Positions 17,469 through 27,240 of a stretch of DNA of 43,440 nt are shown here, piece after piece. Numbering within the stretch: position 1 is the stretch's first letter; each line of letters starts with the position of its first letter. Position numbers and translations under genes: made by a program. The notes under the pieces were generated by a model, which searched no databases, was not told where the DNA came from, and saw only the letters and a program-made list of their open reading frames with translations. The DNA is from Spirulina subsalsa FACHB-351 (GTDB lineage Bacteria; Cyanobacteriota; Cyanobacteriia; Cyanobacteriales; Spirulinaceae), in assembly GCF_026130165.1 (NCBI RefSeq), contig NZ_JAIHOM010000038.1, positions 1-43,440 on the forward strand, given 5' to 3'.

Positions 17469-18986
17469 GTAAGGATTCAGGTACCAGATTCAGGAATGAG
17501 AGAAGGCATAGAGACCCGCTCAGGAGAAGCCGTCGCCATTAAAGCTTGTTTGAGGAAACTCAACACCGAACGCCCTTGAGTCCGACAAGTCTGAATTACA
17601 CTCAGTAACCTAGCCGTCTGGGCAAAACCTGCCATCGAACGGGAGCCACCAGAAACCTTACGCTTCGTTACAGCCAAGCGTAACGAGCGTTCTGCACGAT
17701 TATTATCCGGGGGAATTTCTGGATGGGACAGGAAATACCACCACTGCTCGGTCTTATCTCTCAGAGAGCGCAACAATAAGCCCGCGTCATGGCCGGCGAG
17801 GGGAAGCCACAGTTCGACTGCCCTCTGCACTTGAGAGATAAATTCCGCCGCCCATTCATGATAGGCCGCCCCATCCTCCGTTTCGCGCCACTGACGGTGC
17901 TTCTCAAAGGCTGTGTCAATCAAATCCAGAAATTCCTTCGCCAACTCTGGATTATTCTGCTTGAGCTTGCCAACTTTCTTGAAGTGCCGCCTCAGATGAG
18001 CCAAGCATTTTTGCTGGGCTTTTACCTCATAACCGTTGTACACACTGAAGTCATCGGAGACGAGTGTACCCTCAAAGCTGCGACCTAATAGGGTTTCTAA
18101 TTCCGCCCTGGAACGAGTATCGGCGGCGTGGAATAGGCAAAAACCCACCCCGCACACCACCCACATCCACTCTTTCACTCCCTTGACTAACCATGGCGTT
18201 TCATCCACTTGGGCATAGCCTTGCTGTTTCACCCAGTCTCCCAGTTTCTCCACTGTCTGTTCAACGCTTTGGGATGCCCTTTCATTGGTCGCTTGTAATG
18301 TCCCCACCCCCACGGTGATCTGTCCGAGTTCCTCTAACAATTCCTGCTGCTTTTCATAGCTCATGTGAGCGTAGTTCCCTAACCACACCAACAGCGATTG
18401 CAGCCCTGCTCCTAGGCTTTGACTTCCCAGCACTTCCGGCGGCAACTCCCCCCATGTTGGCTGTCCACATCGGCTACAACTGCAACATTGTTGCTCATAC
18501 TCCACTACTTCAATGGCTGGTTGGATTAACTCGGCCACCTCATGGCGGCGGATTTGTCGCGGCACTTTTTCCAACTCTTGGCTTCCACAGTGTCCACATA
18601 TTTGCGGTCACACCACTTCGTAGCGGTCTATTCTCCCAAATCCTTTACGGGTTTTTCCTGGATGCCCCGGTTGCCCTCCCGGTTGGCGCTTGCCTTGGGT
18701 GGGTTGCTCTTTTTCTCGAGGTTGACGTTCTGAGCGTTTGTGGATGTCGCTGGATGGCGGTTTCGATGAACTCTGGCTATCACTTTTGGCGTTGTTCTTG
18801 AGTCGCTCTATTTCCAAGACCAATTGCTCAATAATGTCTTGTTGCTGCAACACCAGTTCCACCAGCACCTCTGATGATGCTTGTCTCAGTTGCTCTCGTT
18901 CGACGGCTGGGGGAATCTTGATAGGCTTCATTGTGTTACCTTAGCCATTTTTCCTGATTTGTCAACCCCCCTACCTGAATCCTTAC
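17469..18986 (-). mobile_element. IS66-family insertion sequence (tnpC-only type)
   Basis: The 1518-bp element is bounded by inverted ends: GTAAGGATTCAGGTAC at 17469 and its complement GTAGGTA-type copy (CTACCTGAATCCTTAC) ending at 18986, 15 of 16 bases matching. IS66 ends start with GTAA, as here. It carries one transposase frame (18931-17477) and no tnpA/tnpB accessory genes, as in the ISBst12-like branch. An 8-base near-duplication flanks it (7 of 8). The left flank is tnpB, the right flank the adenylate cyclase. Confidence 0.9.
17477..18931 (-). pseudogene. tnpC: IS66 transposase TnpC with an in-frame stop
   Basis: A single frame of 485 codons encodes an IS66-type DDE transposase but is split by TGA at 18608-18610 (codon 108). 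Before the stop are a coiled-coil N-terminus and a QPGGQPGHPG-type linker. After it come the CGHCG zinc site and the catalytic core: Asp in VDETPW, Asp in SDDFSVYNG, Glu in NNRAERSLR. Both parts are in the same frame, so one base change (for example CGA to TGA) would explain the break. Without readthrough the copy is inactive. Confidence 0.9.
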
Positions 18987-21234
18987 GTTTTGTCATATCT
19001 GTATGGGCAAACATTGCTTTAGTTTCTGGGGCTTTTTCAAAGAGATAACTATAAAAAATCGTAGTAAATTTGTCTGAATTTTGCTTTAAGATAACAAAAC
19101 TTTCTTCTAAAAGACTAACCTTAAAATGATAATACTCTTCTTGACAACGATTCAAGTAAACCTTAGCTACTTTATCAAAAGGATTCAAGGTCAGACATTG
19201 ACTAAATAACGGTTCTGCTACATCAAAGCACAACAGCCGATACTGTTCAATTGCTTGTTCAAAAAGGGTCAAAGTCTGCTGCTTTTTCTCCCGAATGGGT
19301 AAGGGATCAGCCGCAAAAACTTCATAAATCGTAACCCCTTGAGATTTACCCTTAACTTTAACATGGTCAATTTCTCGAATATAATCGAGTCCAGTATTTA
19401 ATTGCTTAAAAGTTGAGTCACTGATTAATAAAGGAACACCATATATTTTGGTTAATTGCTCAATCCGAGAGGCTAAATTCACCGCATCACTAATCACGGT
19501 ATTTTCCATACGGTTTGCACTACCCACTGTTCCTAACATTAAGATTCCAGTATTGATGCCAATTCCAATGTCAATGGCAGGTTTGCCTTAGGTGACTCGT
19601 CTTTGATTGTACTGGACTAATCGTTCTAATAGTCCAATTCCGGCTTTAACGGCATCATCTGGACTGTGGGCAAATAACGCCATAATTCCATCGCCAATGT
19701 ATTTATCAATAAACCCATTATTTTCCAAAATTGCTGGATTCATCCAAGATAAATAGTCATTAATGAACTGAAAATTATCTTCTGGAGTCATTTGTTCTGA
19801 AAGACGAGTAAAGTCACGAATATCAGAGAACAACACAGACATTTCCCGTTCAACATGATCCCCTAAATGAATATTAGTGATACTCTCACGATTTAACAAA
19901 CTCAGGTGATCTTGAGGGATAAAACGACTATAGGCAATAATTAAATCTTCCCGTTCTTTCTCTCGCAACTTCACTTGATTAAAGGTGTCATTAAGTTGGG
20001 CAGCCATTGTATTAAAGGATTGGTCAAGAATGTTAAGTTCAACAATAGAACTGGGAGGAATATGTTGTTCAAGTTGACCACTGGCGATCGCCTGAGAAGC
20101 TGCTGTGAGGCGAAGAATCGGCCGGGTAATACGTTGAGCGGTTAAGATTCCTAGGGCGATCGCCAGTCCGAGAGCAATGACCATCAAGGTTAAAGCATAG
20201 TAGTGATCCGCATAAATTTGAGCCATAAAATCGGCTTCGGGAATTGTTACCACAATAAGCCAATCTAAACCATAGGGATCTTGAAAGGGTAAAATTTGCA
20301 CAAAATACTGTTGATTATTAGAACGAAAATTCAGGTCTTGTGAGCGTTGAATTTGAGAAAAATGACCAAATTTTTCCTGAATAAAACGGGCTGTATCCCG
20401 AATTAAAGGGTCGTGACTTTCAACCGCTAAAATAAGATGGGCTTTGTCTCCCTGTCCTACCGTTAAAGGTTCATCGGTGGAACTCGAAATAATTTGACCA
20501 TCTTGATCGATAACAAACGCTTGACCCGTTTTCCCAATGTGTAAGTTCGCTAAAAAATGACGAAACTCGGTCGGAGTTGAAACATCTGTTGCACAAACTC
20601 CTAGGGAATTTCCCTGACTATCATAAACTGGACGGACTGCTGTAATAGTGGGTAAAAGAGTGCCAAAATCTAAATAAATTTCGCTCCAAGTTGGTTTTTG
20701 AGCTTTCAGTGCGGCTTTATACCAAGGTCGTTGTCGTGGATCGTAGGGACCATCATCTGCAACAAAACTTAGACGGTTGCCCTGGCTATCCAGATTATAA
20801 TAATGAAAGCGGTAATTGGTTTGAGAGCTTAAGGTTTGGAGATAAACTTGTCCTCCTGGCTCCTTTGTGCCAACGCCTAAAAATTCCCCCTGTTCTGTCC
20901 CGCAATAAATACTAAACAAAAAGGGGGTAAACTGAAACTGTTGCAGCATTTGATGGACATTTTTCGCTTGTTGAAAATCTAAATCACCTTCTATAAAAGC
21001 GGCTGCATTCAGTTGATTAATGTTATGGGGGCTGGTAAAATAACTTTGTAATTCTCCTTCAATGCGGGCTGTTAACTCATTTCTCAGTTGGCTTGAGAGA
21101 TCATGAACAACCTTCTGGGAACTCTGGAAATAGATATAACTGACTAATCCAATAGCAGCAGTCAGTTGTAGAACAAAAGGGATAATCAGTGTTGAACGGA
21201 GGCGTTTCAATCCTAAAAGCCGAGTTACAATCAT
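18987..21234 (-). pseudogene. Cache-HAMP adenylate/guanylate cyclase with C-terminal globin domain, broken
   Basis: The domains in order are: membrane helix (about 14-36), extracellular double Cache domain (about 40-335), second helix (345-365), HAMP (366-420) and class III cyclase (from 465). The metal ligands Asp471 and Asp515 and the later NLASRIE motif are present. A short helical linker leads to a region from about codon 707 (SLLEESF...FAHTDMTK) that resembles the first helices of a globin. Two lesions are visible: an in-frame TAA at 19588-19590 (codon 549, between conserved cyclase motifs) and truncation by IS66 after about codon 749. The reading frame is unchanged across the stop, so a single CAA to TAA change is likely. 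Confidence 0.85.
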
Positions 21235-21476
21235 TCAGTGACTCCACTAATTTGGCAGGAGAAATAGAAACACGAGCTGATACGAAATACCAAAAAGAAT
21301 GCTATCTGTAGATGGGGTGAGGGGGGTGTGAAACCTAACAATTCACCGCCTGACAGTAGCAAACATTTAAGTAAGTATATGGTCTTAGAACATCAGACCG
21401 AAATCTCTAAGGGATATCTTATAGTAGGGGCATTTTCTGAAGTTGCCTAGTCCAGAGTAGGAACAGAAGTTTTGAC

Positions 21477-21507
21477 AATCCCCGCGCTTTGATTGCCGGG
21501 GATTTTT
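21477..21507. terminator. Terminator hairpin at the end of ictB
   Basis: AATCCCCG (21477-21484) pairs with CGGGGATT (21497-21504), followed by TTT on the plus strand. It lies just behind the minus-strand ictB stop at 21510. It may work in both directions. The rest of the 275-base gap up to the cyclase start has no recognisable gene. Confidence 0.65.
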
Positions 21508-21509
21508 GA

Positions 21510-22892
21510 TTACTGTTCACTAGACATCTCTTGGGACTGAAAAAAGCTAGCGATTAAGGCAACCATGAGCCACCATAAGGTATTGATGGGGGGACGATAC
21601 CAGACGGTATCAAATAGACCATGAACTAACATCCCGGCACAAGCGGCGATCGCAGCCATTAACCAAAATGCTTGTTCATCCTTGATTTGCCGTAAACGGG
21701 CGAGTTGTTGTAAACCGAGATTAAAGGTGATCACCCCAAACCATAAAAATAGGGCAAAACCTACCCAGCCCACCTCAACCAGAGTTTCCAAGAAAATAGA
21801 ATAGGCCCCCAAAGCGTCCCCGTAACCGGAACGGGCATAGAGGGGATAGACTTGTTTAAAGGCATCATTCCCCGGCCCAATGCCGATGATGGGATGATCG
21901 CCAATCATGCGAAAAACGGCCTCCCAGACGTTAATCCGGAAGTTATTACTACTATCTTCTCGCCCGGCAAAAATACTCATCACCCGTAAACGCAAAGGTT
22001 CTACAAGGGTGATGCCTAAGATAATTACGGCCGTCATGCTCCCAAATAGCATCGGCACTAACCAAATCCGCCAAAAGGTGGGTAAATACTCGGCAAACCA
22101 ATAGCGCAGGAGGAGGAAAAAAGTAATCAGAAGGGCGAGGGCTGCAATCCATCCCCCGCGACTGTCGGTAAAGAATAAACAAGTGGTGTTGATAACCAGC
22201 ATTACCCCCGCGAGGGTTTTGGGGAGATACCCCCGCCAAATGAATAAGGCGGCTATGCTGAGGGCGATCGCGGTGATTAAATATCCGGCTAATAAGTTAG
22301 GATTACCCAGGAAGCTATAAACTCGGGTTTCTTCGGCGAGGAGGGAGGTGGGATCATTCCAAGTGGCTAATTGTTCCACCCCCTTATATTGTTGACGAAT
22401 ACCGTAGGCGCTGACGAGGAGGGAGACGTGGAGATAAACCGCCATGACCCAATTCCGGAGACGAGGCGATCGCAACACTTGCGCCCCCAACAGAAACATA
22501 AACAAAAACAGCGTCAGTTTAATCAACCCCGAAAAAGCCGCACTTTTCACATCAGAAAAAGCCGTGGCAATAAGGGCAATGCACCAATACACGCCCACCG
22601 CGATATGAATAGGCGTAGACCCGGTTTTCAGGCGGTCTGAGAGAGTTAACATCAGCCAATAGCCCCCGGCCGCGATTAATAACACTCCCGTTGGATTGGA
22701 AGAGTTGGTAAAAGGGGCAATGAGGACAATCGCGCACAAAATGACCGCACCCAGAGGATTCGCCCATTGTAAAAACCAACTGCCCTCCCGCCAAGCGCTT
22801 AAGAAACCCACGAGGCGGTACAAATAGCTGCCCCCCCGCCATTGGGAGAGGGGCAAATCAGATAAGGTGAAGCGTTGCCACACAGAGTTCAT
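21510..22892 (-). CDS. ictB: IctB-type O-antigen ligase/polymerase family membrane protein
   Basis: The 460-residue protein has about ten hydrophobic helices and the Wzy_C / O-antigen ligase region. This includes a large loop with AEETRVYSFLGNPNLLAGYL and the IGIGPGNDAFKQVYPLY motif near residue 340. IctB was first described as a bicarbonate-accumulation factor in Synechococcus, but the family fold is that of glycan ligases, so the true role is unsettled. The start MNSVWQRFTLSDLPLSQWRG matches IctB proteins. A TATAAT-like box lies at 22922-22927 on the minus strand. Confidence 0.88.
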   Translation of the reverse strand: MNSVWQRFTLSDLPLSQWRGGSYLYRLVGFLSAWREGSWFLQWANPLGAVILCAIVLIAPFTNSSNPTGVLLIAAGGYWLMLTLSDRLKTGSTPIHIAVGVYWCIALIATAFSDVKSAAFSGLIKLTLFLFMFLLGAQVLRSPRLRNWVMAVYLHVSLLVSAYGIRQQYKGVEQLATWNDPTSLLAEETRVYSFLGNPNLLAGYLITAIALSIAALFIWRGYLPKTLAGVMLVINTTCLFFTDSRGGWIAALALLITFFLLLRYWFAEYLPTFWRIWLVPMLFGSMTAVIILGITLVEPLRLRVMSIFAGREDSSNNFRINVWEAVFRMIGDHPIIGIGPGNDAFKQVYPLYARSGYGDALGAYSIFLETLVEVGWVGFALFLWFGVITFNLGLQQLARLRQIKDEQAFWLMAAIAACAGMLVHGLFDTVWYRPPINTLWWLMVALIASFFQSQEMSSEQ

Positions 22893-22940
22893 GGGGGAAG
22901 TTTCAATCTAAAGACCGTTTCATTATAGAGGGCGATTGAT

Positions 22941-22995
22941 CCCCCTCTCCCCTGCTCCCCTGCTCCCCTGCTCCCCTGCTCCCTTGCTCCCCAAG
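22941..22995. repeat. C-rich short tandem repeat
   Basis: Five to six copies of CTCCCCTG-type octamers lead into the solitary end motif at 22996-23011. The same combination, C-rich tract then TTATTCAGCAAGCCCT, is seen at 1-54. It fills the gap between ictB and rnz. Confidence 0.8.
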
Positions 22996-23011
22996 TTATT
23001 CAGCAAGCCCT
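22996..23011. repeat. Solitary inverted-repeat end motif behind rnz
   Basis: TTATTCAGCAAGCCCT is identical to 39-54 and lies two bases beyond the rnz stop codon, as at purH. No partner copy in inverted orientation is present nearby. Confidence 0.6.
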
Positions 23012-23013
23012 AC

Positions 23014-23964
23014 TTAATTTTGTGATGCCACCTCACGATGGCGGGGTAATTCGTAACAGAAAAAATCATGGGCTAACTTTGTATTGGGAAAAATCGCCCG
23101 GGCTTCGGCTAATAAATCCTTTAACGTCACCTCATTGGCTGGGGTGTACCGGGGGCTAAAGTGGGTCATGATTAATTCTTGCACTCCTGCCAATAGGGCT
23201 ACCTGGGCGGCCATTGTTGAGGTGGAGTGTAAACGTTCAAAGGCAAATTGAGCGTCTTGGTGGGCAAAGGTGGCCTCGTGAATGAGTACATCGGCCCCTT
23301 GGGCTAATTCTACGGCTCCTTGGCAAAATACGGTGTCTGTGCAGTAAACGACACTGCGCCCCTTTTCCGGGTCACTACATAAGGTTTGACCGTTAATGAT
23401 ACGTCCATCGTCTAAGGTAATGGTTTTGCCCTGTTTGAGTTCTTTGTAAATGGGGCCGGGGGGGATGCCAAGGGCTTGGGCTTGTTCGACATTAAAGCGT
23501 CCGGATTTATCTTTTTCTGTCACCCGGTAGCCGTGGGCTGTCACGCGATGTTCTAGTTTTTGGGCGGTGACGGTAAATTCTGCATCCTCATAGACTAGCC
23601 CGGCTTGTACGCGGTGAATATTCACTCGGCGGGCAATATCAAGCTGAGAACAACGGGCTGAGGTTTTGATGTAATCGGCTAGGGCTGGGGGGCCGTAAAT
23701 ATCTAGGGTGTGTCCGGTGCCAGCGAGGCCAATACTGGCGATTAATCCCATCAGACCATAGATATGGTCGCCGTGCATATGGGTGATGAAAATGCGGCGG
23801 ATTTGCGAGGTTTTCAGGTCGCTGCGCAGAAATTGATGTTGGGTGCCTTCGCCACAGTCAAAGAGCCACACTTCCGCCCGTTGGGGTAAACGGAGGGCAA
23901 TACTGGATACATTGCGCGATCGCGTGGGAACGCCGGAACTGGTACCTAAAAACGTAATTTCCAC
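23014..23964 (-). CDS. rnz: Ribonuclease Z (tRNA 3' endonuclease)
   Basis: RNase Z removes 3' trailers from tRNA precursors lacking encoded CCA. The 316-residue metallo-beta-lactamase protein has HMHGDH (His62, His64, Asp66, His67) for zinc binding. Further ligands are in the VVYCTDTVF and HEATF regions and the terminal MTHFSPRY. The N-terminus MEITFLGTSSGVPT is standard. The family motif for the flexible exosite arm lies near residues 150-190. Confidence 0.96.
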   Translation of the reverse strand: MEITFLGTSSGVPTRSRNVSSIALRLPQRAEVWLFDCGEGTQHQFLRSDLKTSQIRRIFITHMHGDHIYGLMGLIASIGLAGTGHTLDIYGPPALADYIKTSARCSQLDIARRVNIHRVQAGLVYEDAEFTVTAQKLEHRVTAHGYRVTEKDKSGRFNVEQAQALGIPPGPIYKELKQGKTITLDDGRIINGQTLCSDPEKGRSVVYCTDTVFCQGAVELAQGADVLIHEATFAHQDAQFAFERLHSTSTMAAQVALLAGVQELIMTHFSPRYTPANEVTLKDLLAEARAIFPNTKLAHDFFCYELPRHREVASQN

Positions 23965-24519
23965 AAGTGAATGTTCTGGATTTAAACAAATACCATCTAT
24001 CAGCTTATCTTACTTAGTGGGCTGTTGACTGTCCAACCAGTTCAGCGCAGGCTCACCCTCTTTCCCTCAGCGAGAACTCGCTCAAGCTAGATTTTTTTTT
24101 CTGTACGAAAAAATAGGCTCTCCTCTTGAAGAAATAACTAGCCCCGGCCATCCTAATCTGAACCTTCAGAACTTTAACGGATAGGTAGTGTGATTTAAAA
24201 TACACTTTATTAGCCAAAAGTTCGTAGAATTTGCCAACGGCACAGAGGGGCTGATTTGATTAAAATAAAGATAGAGAAAAAAGTCTAGACAAAAAGGGTC
24301 AAACGTCTGGATAAAATCCTAAAGGTAATTGTTGTCACATCTTGAAACCAAAGAAGCTTGCGATACCATTGGGACATGAGATAGGCTCAAAGAAGGGGCA
24401 ATACATTTCGCTTCTTCTGACTCAGACTTTTAACCCTTGTAGATTGTTCCGTTTTTAGCTATTGTTCGTCCAGCCTGTTCCCAAAATATAACTTCCTTTA
24501 TTGCTTCCCCCAGGTCGAT
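23965..24519. other. 555-base intergenic region, no gene seen
   Basis: Divergent genes flank this gap, so it must hold promoters for rnz and for the 24520 operon. AGCGAG/CTCGCT (24069-24082) forms a small hairpin, followed after nine bases by nine T residues (24092-24100). This could end a short plus-strand transcript started within the rnz leader. I see no tRNA or convincing small ORF. Confidence 0.5.
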
Positions 24520-25083
24520 ATGTCTAAGCAAGCTCTAACACGGAATCCGCTTTTTCCCCCCACTCAGGTTTTAGGTCAATTAAAGAGTGGACAGTTATTT
24601 TATGTACAAGCGACTCCCGGTAATGCGCTGATTATTTGTCACACCCACTATGCGGAAATTGTGGGGCCAGGGGCGATGGTGGGGGGAATTGTGGATCTCG
24701 ATTGTTCTCGCTTGGTCCCCTTGGGGAAAGTGGCGCTGACTTATCTAGAATCCTTTGAGCAGAAAAAAGACGCTTTCTTCCATCGTCAACAATGGCTGAG
24801 TGCAACGCAAAAAGTGGTAAAACAAGGGGTGCCTTTAAAACGAGCGAGTTTGATTTTAGTCATGATGGAACGCTATTTTGGGGCGGCAATTACCGATGGG
24901 TTAGAGGATGAATTGCTGGCGAGTTTAGTGGGGGTTTTGCCTAGTACAATGGAGCTTGCCCGTCAATATCGACGGAGTAAACAACAGGAGAATTCTGGGG
25001 TAAAAGTGGGGGACAATCAGGAGGAAACGATTGCGCTAGAATCGACTGCGCTAGAATCGACTCCTCCTCTGTCTCCCCAATAA
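24520..25083 (+). CDS. Conserved-looking hypothetical protein upstream of a hybrid kinase
   Basis: I do not recognise this 187-residue protein. It has no signal peptide or membrane helix. Residues 15-75 look beta-rich (GQLFYVQATPGNALIICH...GGIVDLDCSRLV), and 80-150 look helical with MMERYFGAA. The C-terminus ends in a low-complexity tail in which ALEST is repeated twice, from a 15-bp direct duplication at 25033-25062. The hybrid kinase starts six bases after its stop, so the two are surely cotranscribed. It could be a sensory or adaptor partner of the kinase (inference). Confidence 0.75.
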   Translation: MSKQALTRNPLFPPTQVLGQLKSGQLFYVQATPGNALIICHTHYAEIVGPGAMVGGIVDLDCSRLVPLGKVALTYLESFEQKKDAFFHRQQWLSATQKVVKQGVPLKRASLILVMMERYFGAAITDGLEDELLASLVGVLPSTMELARQYRRSKQQENSGVKVGDNQEETIALESTALESTPPLSPQ

Positions 25084-25089
25084 TAGACC

Positions 25090-27111
25090 ATGATTGATGA
25101 CCCCCTAACTATTTTGGTGGTGGAAGATGACGAAATAGACCGGATGGCTGTCCGACGCGCTTTAAAAAAGGCCGAGGTGGATTTTGTCATGGTGGAGACG
25201 GAGACTTGTCAAGGGGCGTTAGAGCAGTTAACTCGGACGAGATTTGATTGTGTGTTCTTGGATTATCGTCTGCCGGATGGGAACGGATTGGATTTAATTC
25301 GGACAATTCGCGATCGCCAAATTAAAATCCCCTTGATTGCACTGACGGGGCAAGGGGATGAACAAATTGCCGTCGAGTTGATGAAAGCGGGGGCTTCAGA
25401 TTATCTCTCCAAAAGTAAAGTTTCCCCGGATACCTTATGCCGTAGTTTATTCAGCGCCGTGCGGGTTTATTCTGCTGAACAAGAAGCCCAAGAAGCCAAT
25501 CAAAGATTATTAGAAAGTGAGGAGCGCTATCGTTTAGTGGTGGAGGGGTCCCATGATGGGATTTGGGATTGGGATTTACAGCGTCAGACGATCTACGGCA
25601 ATGACCGTTTATTGGCAATTGTGGGCTTTTCCCCTAATGCGGTGGTGATTACGCCCAAATTGATTTTAAAACTCCTCCATCCTGATGATCGGCCCTATCT
25701 CCTCCATTTAGTGCAGGAACATCTCAAGGGGAGGGCGGAATTTGCTTTAGAGTTTCGCATCCGTCATCAAAGCGGCGAATATCATTACTGTACGGTGCGG
25801 GGGAAAGCCCAACGCGATCGCACCGGAACCCCTTTCCGTCTGTCGGGGGTGGTGAGTGATATTACGGAACGGAAACGCACCGAAGAGCGATCGCGCTTTT
25901 TGGCCTCCGCCACTACCCTCCTTTCCGCCACCCTCGACTATCAAACCACCCTCAAAAACCTCGCCCATTTGATTGTTCCTCACCTTGCCGATTGGTGTAC
26001 CATTAACCTCGCTGAACCGAATAAATCCCCCCATTTAATCGCCGTTGCTCATGTTCACCCAGAACAAGAAACCCTCGTCTGGCAACTACAAGGGGACAAT
26101 CGCACCCCCCAAACCACCCAAGTTTTTCAAACCGGGCAATCTGTAGCCTGTTTTGAAGTCTCCCCCGCTCTCCTGAGTGAATTGTCTGTGAGTCCTCAAC
26201 AACAAGACCTTTTAACTCAGTTAAAATTCTCTTCCTATATTTGTGTTCCCCTACGCACCCGAGAACGGATTTTAGGCTCAATTCTCTGCGTCTGGGGCCA
26301 GTCCAGTCGTCATTACAACCAAGAAGAACTAGAGTTTATCGAAGATTTAGCCTACCGTGCTGCCCTGGCCATTGAAAACGCCCGCTTATATAAAGAAGCT
26401 CAAGAGGCCGCCCGCATGAAAGCGCAATTTTTAGCCATGATGTCCCATGAACTGCGCACCCCCATGAATGCCATTATTGGCTTTTCCCAAGTCTTGTTAC
26501 GCCAACGATCTGGCACCCTCACCCGGCGACAAATCCAGATGATTGAAAGTATTCATAACAACGGGAAAAACTTACTCACCCTAATTAATGACATTCTGGA
26601 TTTATCGAAAATTGAAGCCCATCACCTGATCTTAAAACCAGAAATCCTCAACTTAGAGCAATTAGTCGCCACAACCTTGGATAGTTTGCGCCCCCTAGCC
26701 GATGAAAAACAATTGCCTTTGTGCCTAGAGTCGCAACTCCAAGACAGCAAAATTTTGAATGATCGCGATCGCCTGCGTCAAATCCTGATTAACCTCCTCT
26801 CCAACGCCCTCAAATTCACAGAAACCGGACAAATCACCATCACCCTCCGAGAAATCCCCCCCCACCACATCCAGATTGTGGTACAAGATTCCGGCATAGG
26901 CATCGCCCCAGACCAACAGGCCTACATCTTTGACGAATTCCGCCAAGTAGACCAAACCACCACCCGCAAATATTCCGGCACTGGCTTAGGATTAACCATT
27001 ACGAAATCCCTTGTCGATTTAATGGGCGGAACCATCACCGTAGAGAGTCAACTTGAACAAGGTTCAGTGTTTTGTGTCACCCTCCCCCGTCATTTGGCTA
27101 GTACAACCTAA
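25090..27111 (+). CDS. Histidine kinase with N-terminal receiver (REC-PAS-GAF-HisKA-HATPase)
   Basis: The 673-residue soluble kinase has a REC domain (about 7-125; Asp13/Asp14-type acidic pair, phosphoacceptor Asp58 in FLDYRLPD). A PAS/PAC domain follows (about 145-265, ending DITERKRTEERS), then GAF (about 270-440). The HisKA domain has the autophosphorylated His453 in MSHELRTP, and the ATPase has NLLSNALKF (N box), DSGIGIAP and GTGLGL. All catalytic motifs look intact. The receiver at the N-terminus suggests it is itself a phosphorelay target. It is cotranscribed with the unknown 24520 protein. Confidence 0.95.
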   Translation: MIDDPLTILVVEDDEIDRMAVRRALKKAEVDFVMVETETCQGALEQLTRTRFDCVFLDYRLPDGNGLDLIRTIRDRQIKIPLIALTGQGDEQIAVELMKAGASDYLSKSKVSPDTLCRSLFSAVRVYSAEQEAQEANQRLLESEERYRLVVEGSHDGIWDWDLQRQTIYGNDRLLAIVGFSPNAVVITPKLILKLLHPDDRPYLLHLVQEHLKGRAEFALEFRIRHQSGEYHYCTVRGKAQRDRTGTPFRLSGVVSDITERKRTEERSRFLASATTLLSATLDYQTTLKNLAHLIVPHLADWCTINLAEPNKSPHLIAVAHVHPEQETLVWQLQGDNRTPQTTQVFQTGQSVACFEVSPALLSELSVSPQQQDLLTQLKFSSYICVPLRTRERILGSILCVWGQSSRHYNQEELEFIEDLAYRAALAIENARLYKEAQEAARMKAQFLAMMSHELRTPMNAIIGFSQVLLRQRSGTLTRRQIQMIESIHNNGKNLLTLINDILDLSKIEAHHLILKPEILNLEQLVATTLDSLRPLADEKQLPLCLESQLQDSKILNDRDRLRQILINLLSNALKFTETGQITITLREIPPHHIQIVVQDSGIGIAPDQQAYIFDEFRQVDQTTTRKYSGTGLGLTITKSLVDLMGGTITVESQLEQGSVFCVTLPRHLASTT

Positions 27112-27168
27112 TTATTCCCCCCCCTACTCACGGTAAATGTCGTGAAAAATTAGGAGAAATAAGGCAAA

Positions 27169-27234
27169 ATGCCGATGTTTAAACTATTGGTAAAAAACTA
27201 CACTGAAAGAAAAGCAGTTTCAGGGTACAGGTAG
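27169..27234 (+). other. Possible 21-codon ORF
   Basis: ATG at 27169 opens a 21-codon frame (MPMFKLLVKNYTERKAVSGY, then Arg) preceded by AGGAG (27152-27156) and AAGG (27161-27164). The peptide is basic. It lies between the hybrid kinase and a good terminator. This may be chance; nothing else supports translation. Confidence 0.2.
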
Positions 27235-27240
27235 CTTAAA

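Noticed and set aside
18454-18801. Plus-strand ORFs within IS66
   Set aside because: They are antisense to the transposase and overlap its conserved core.
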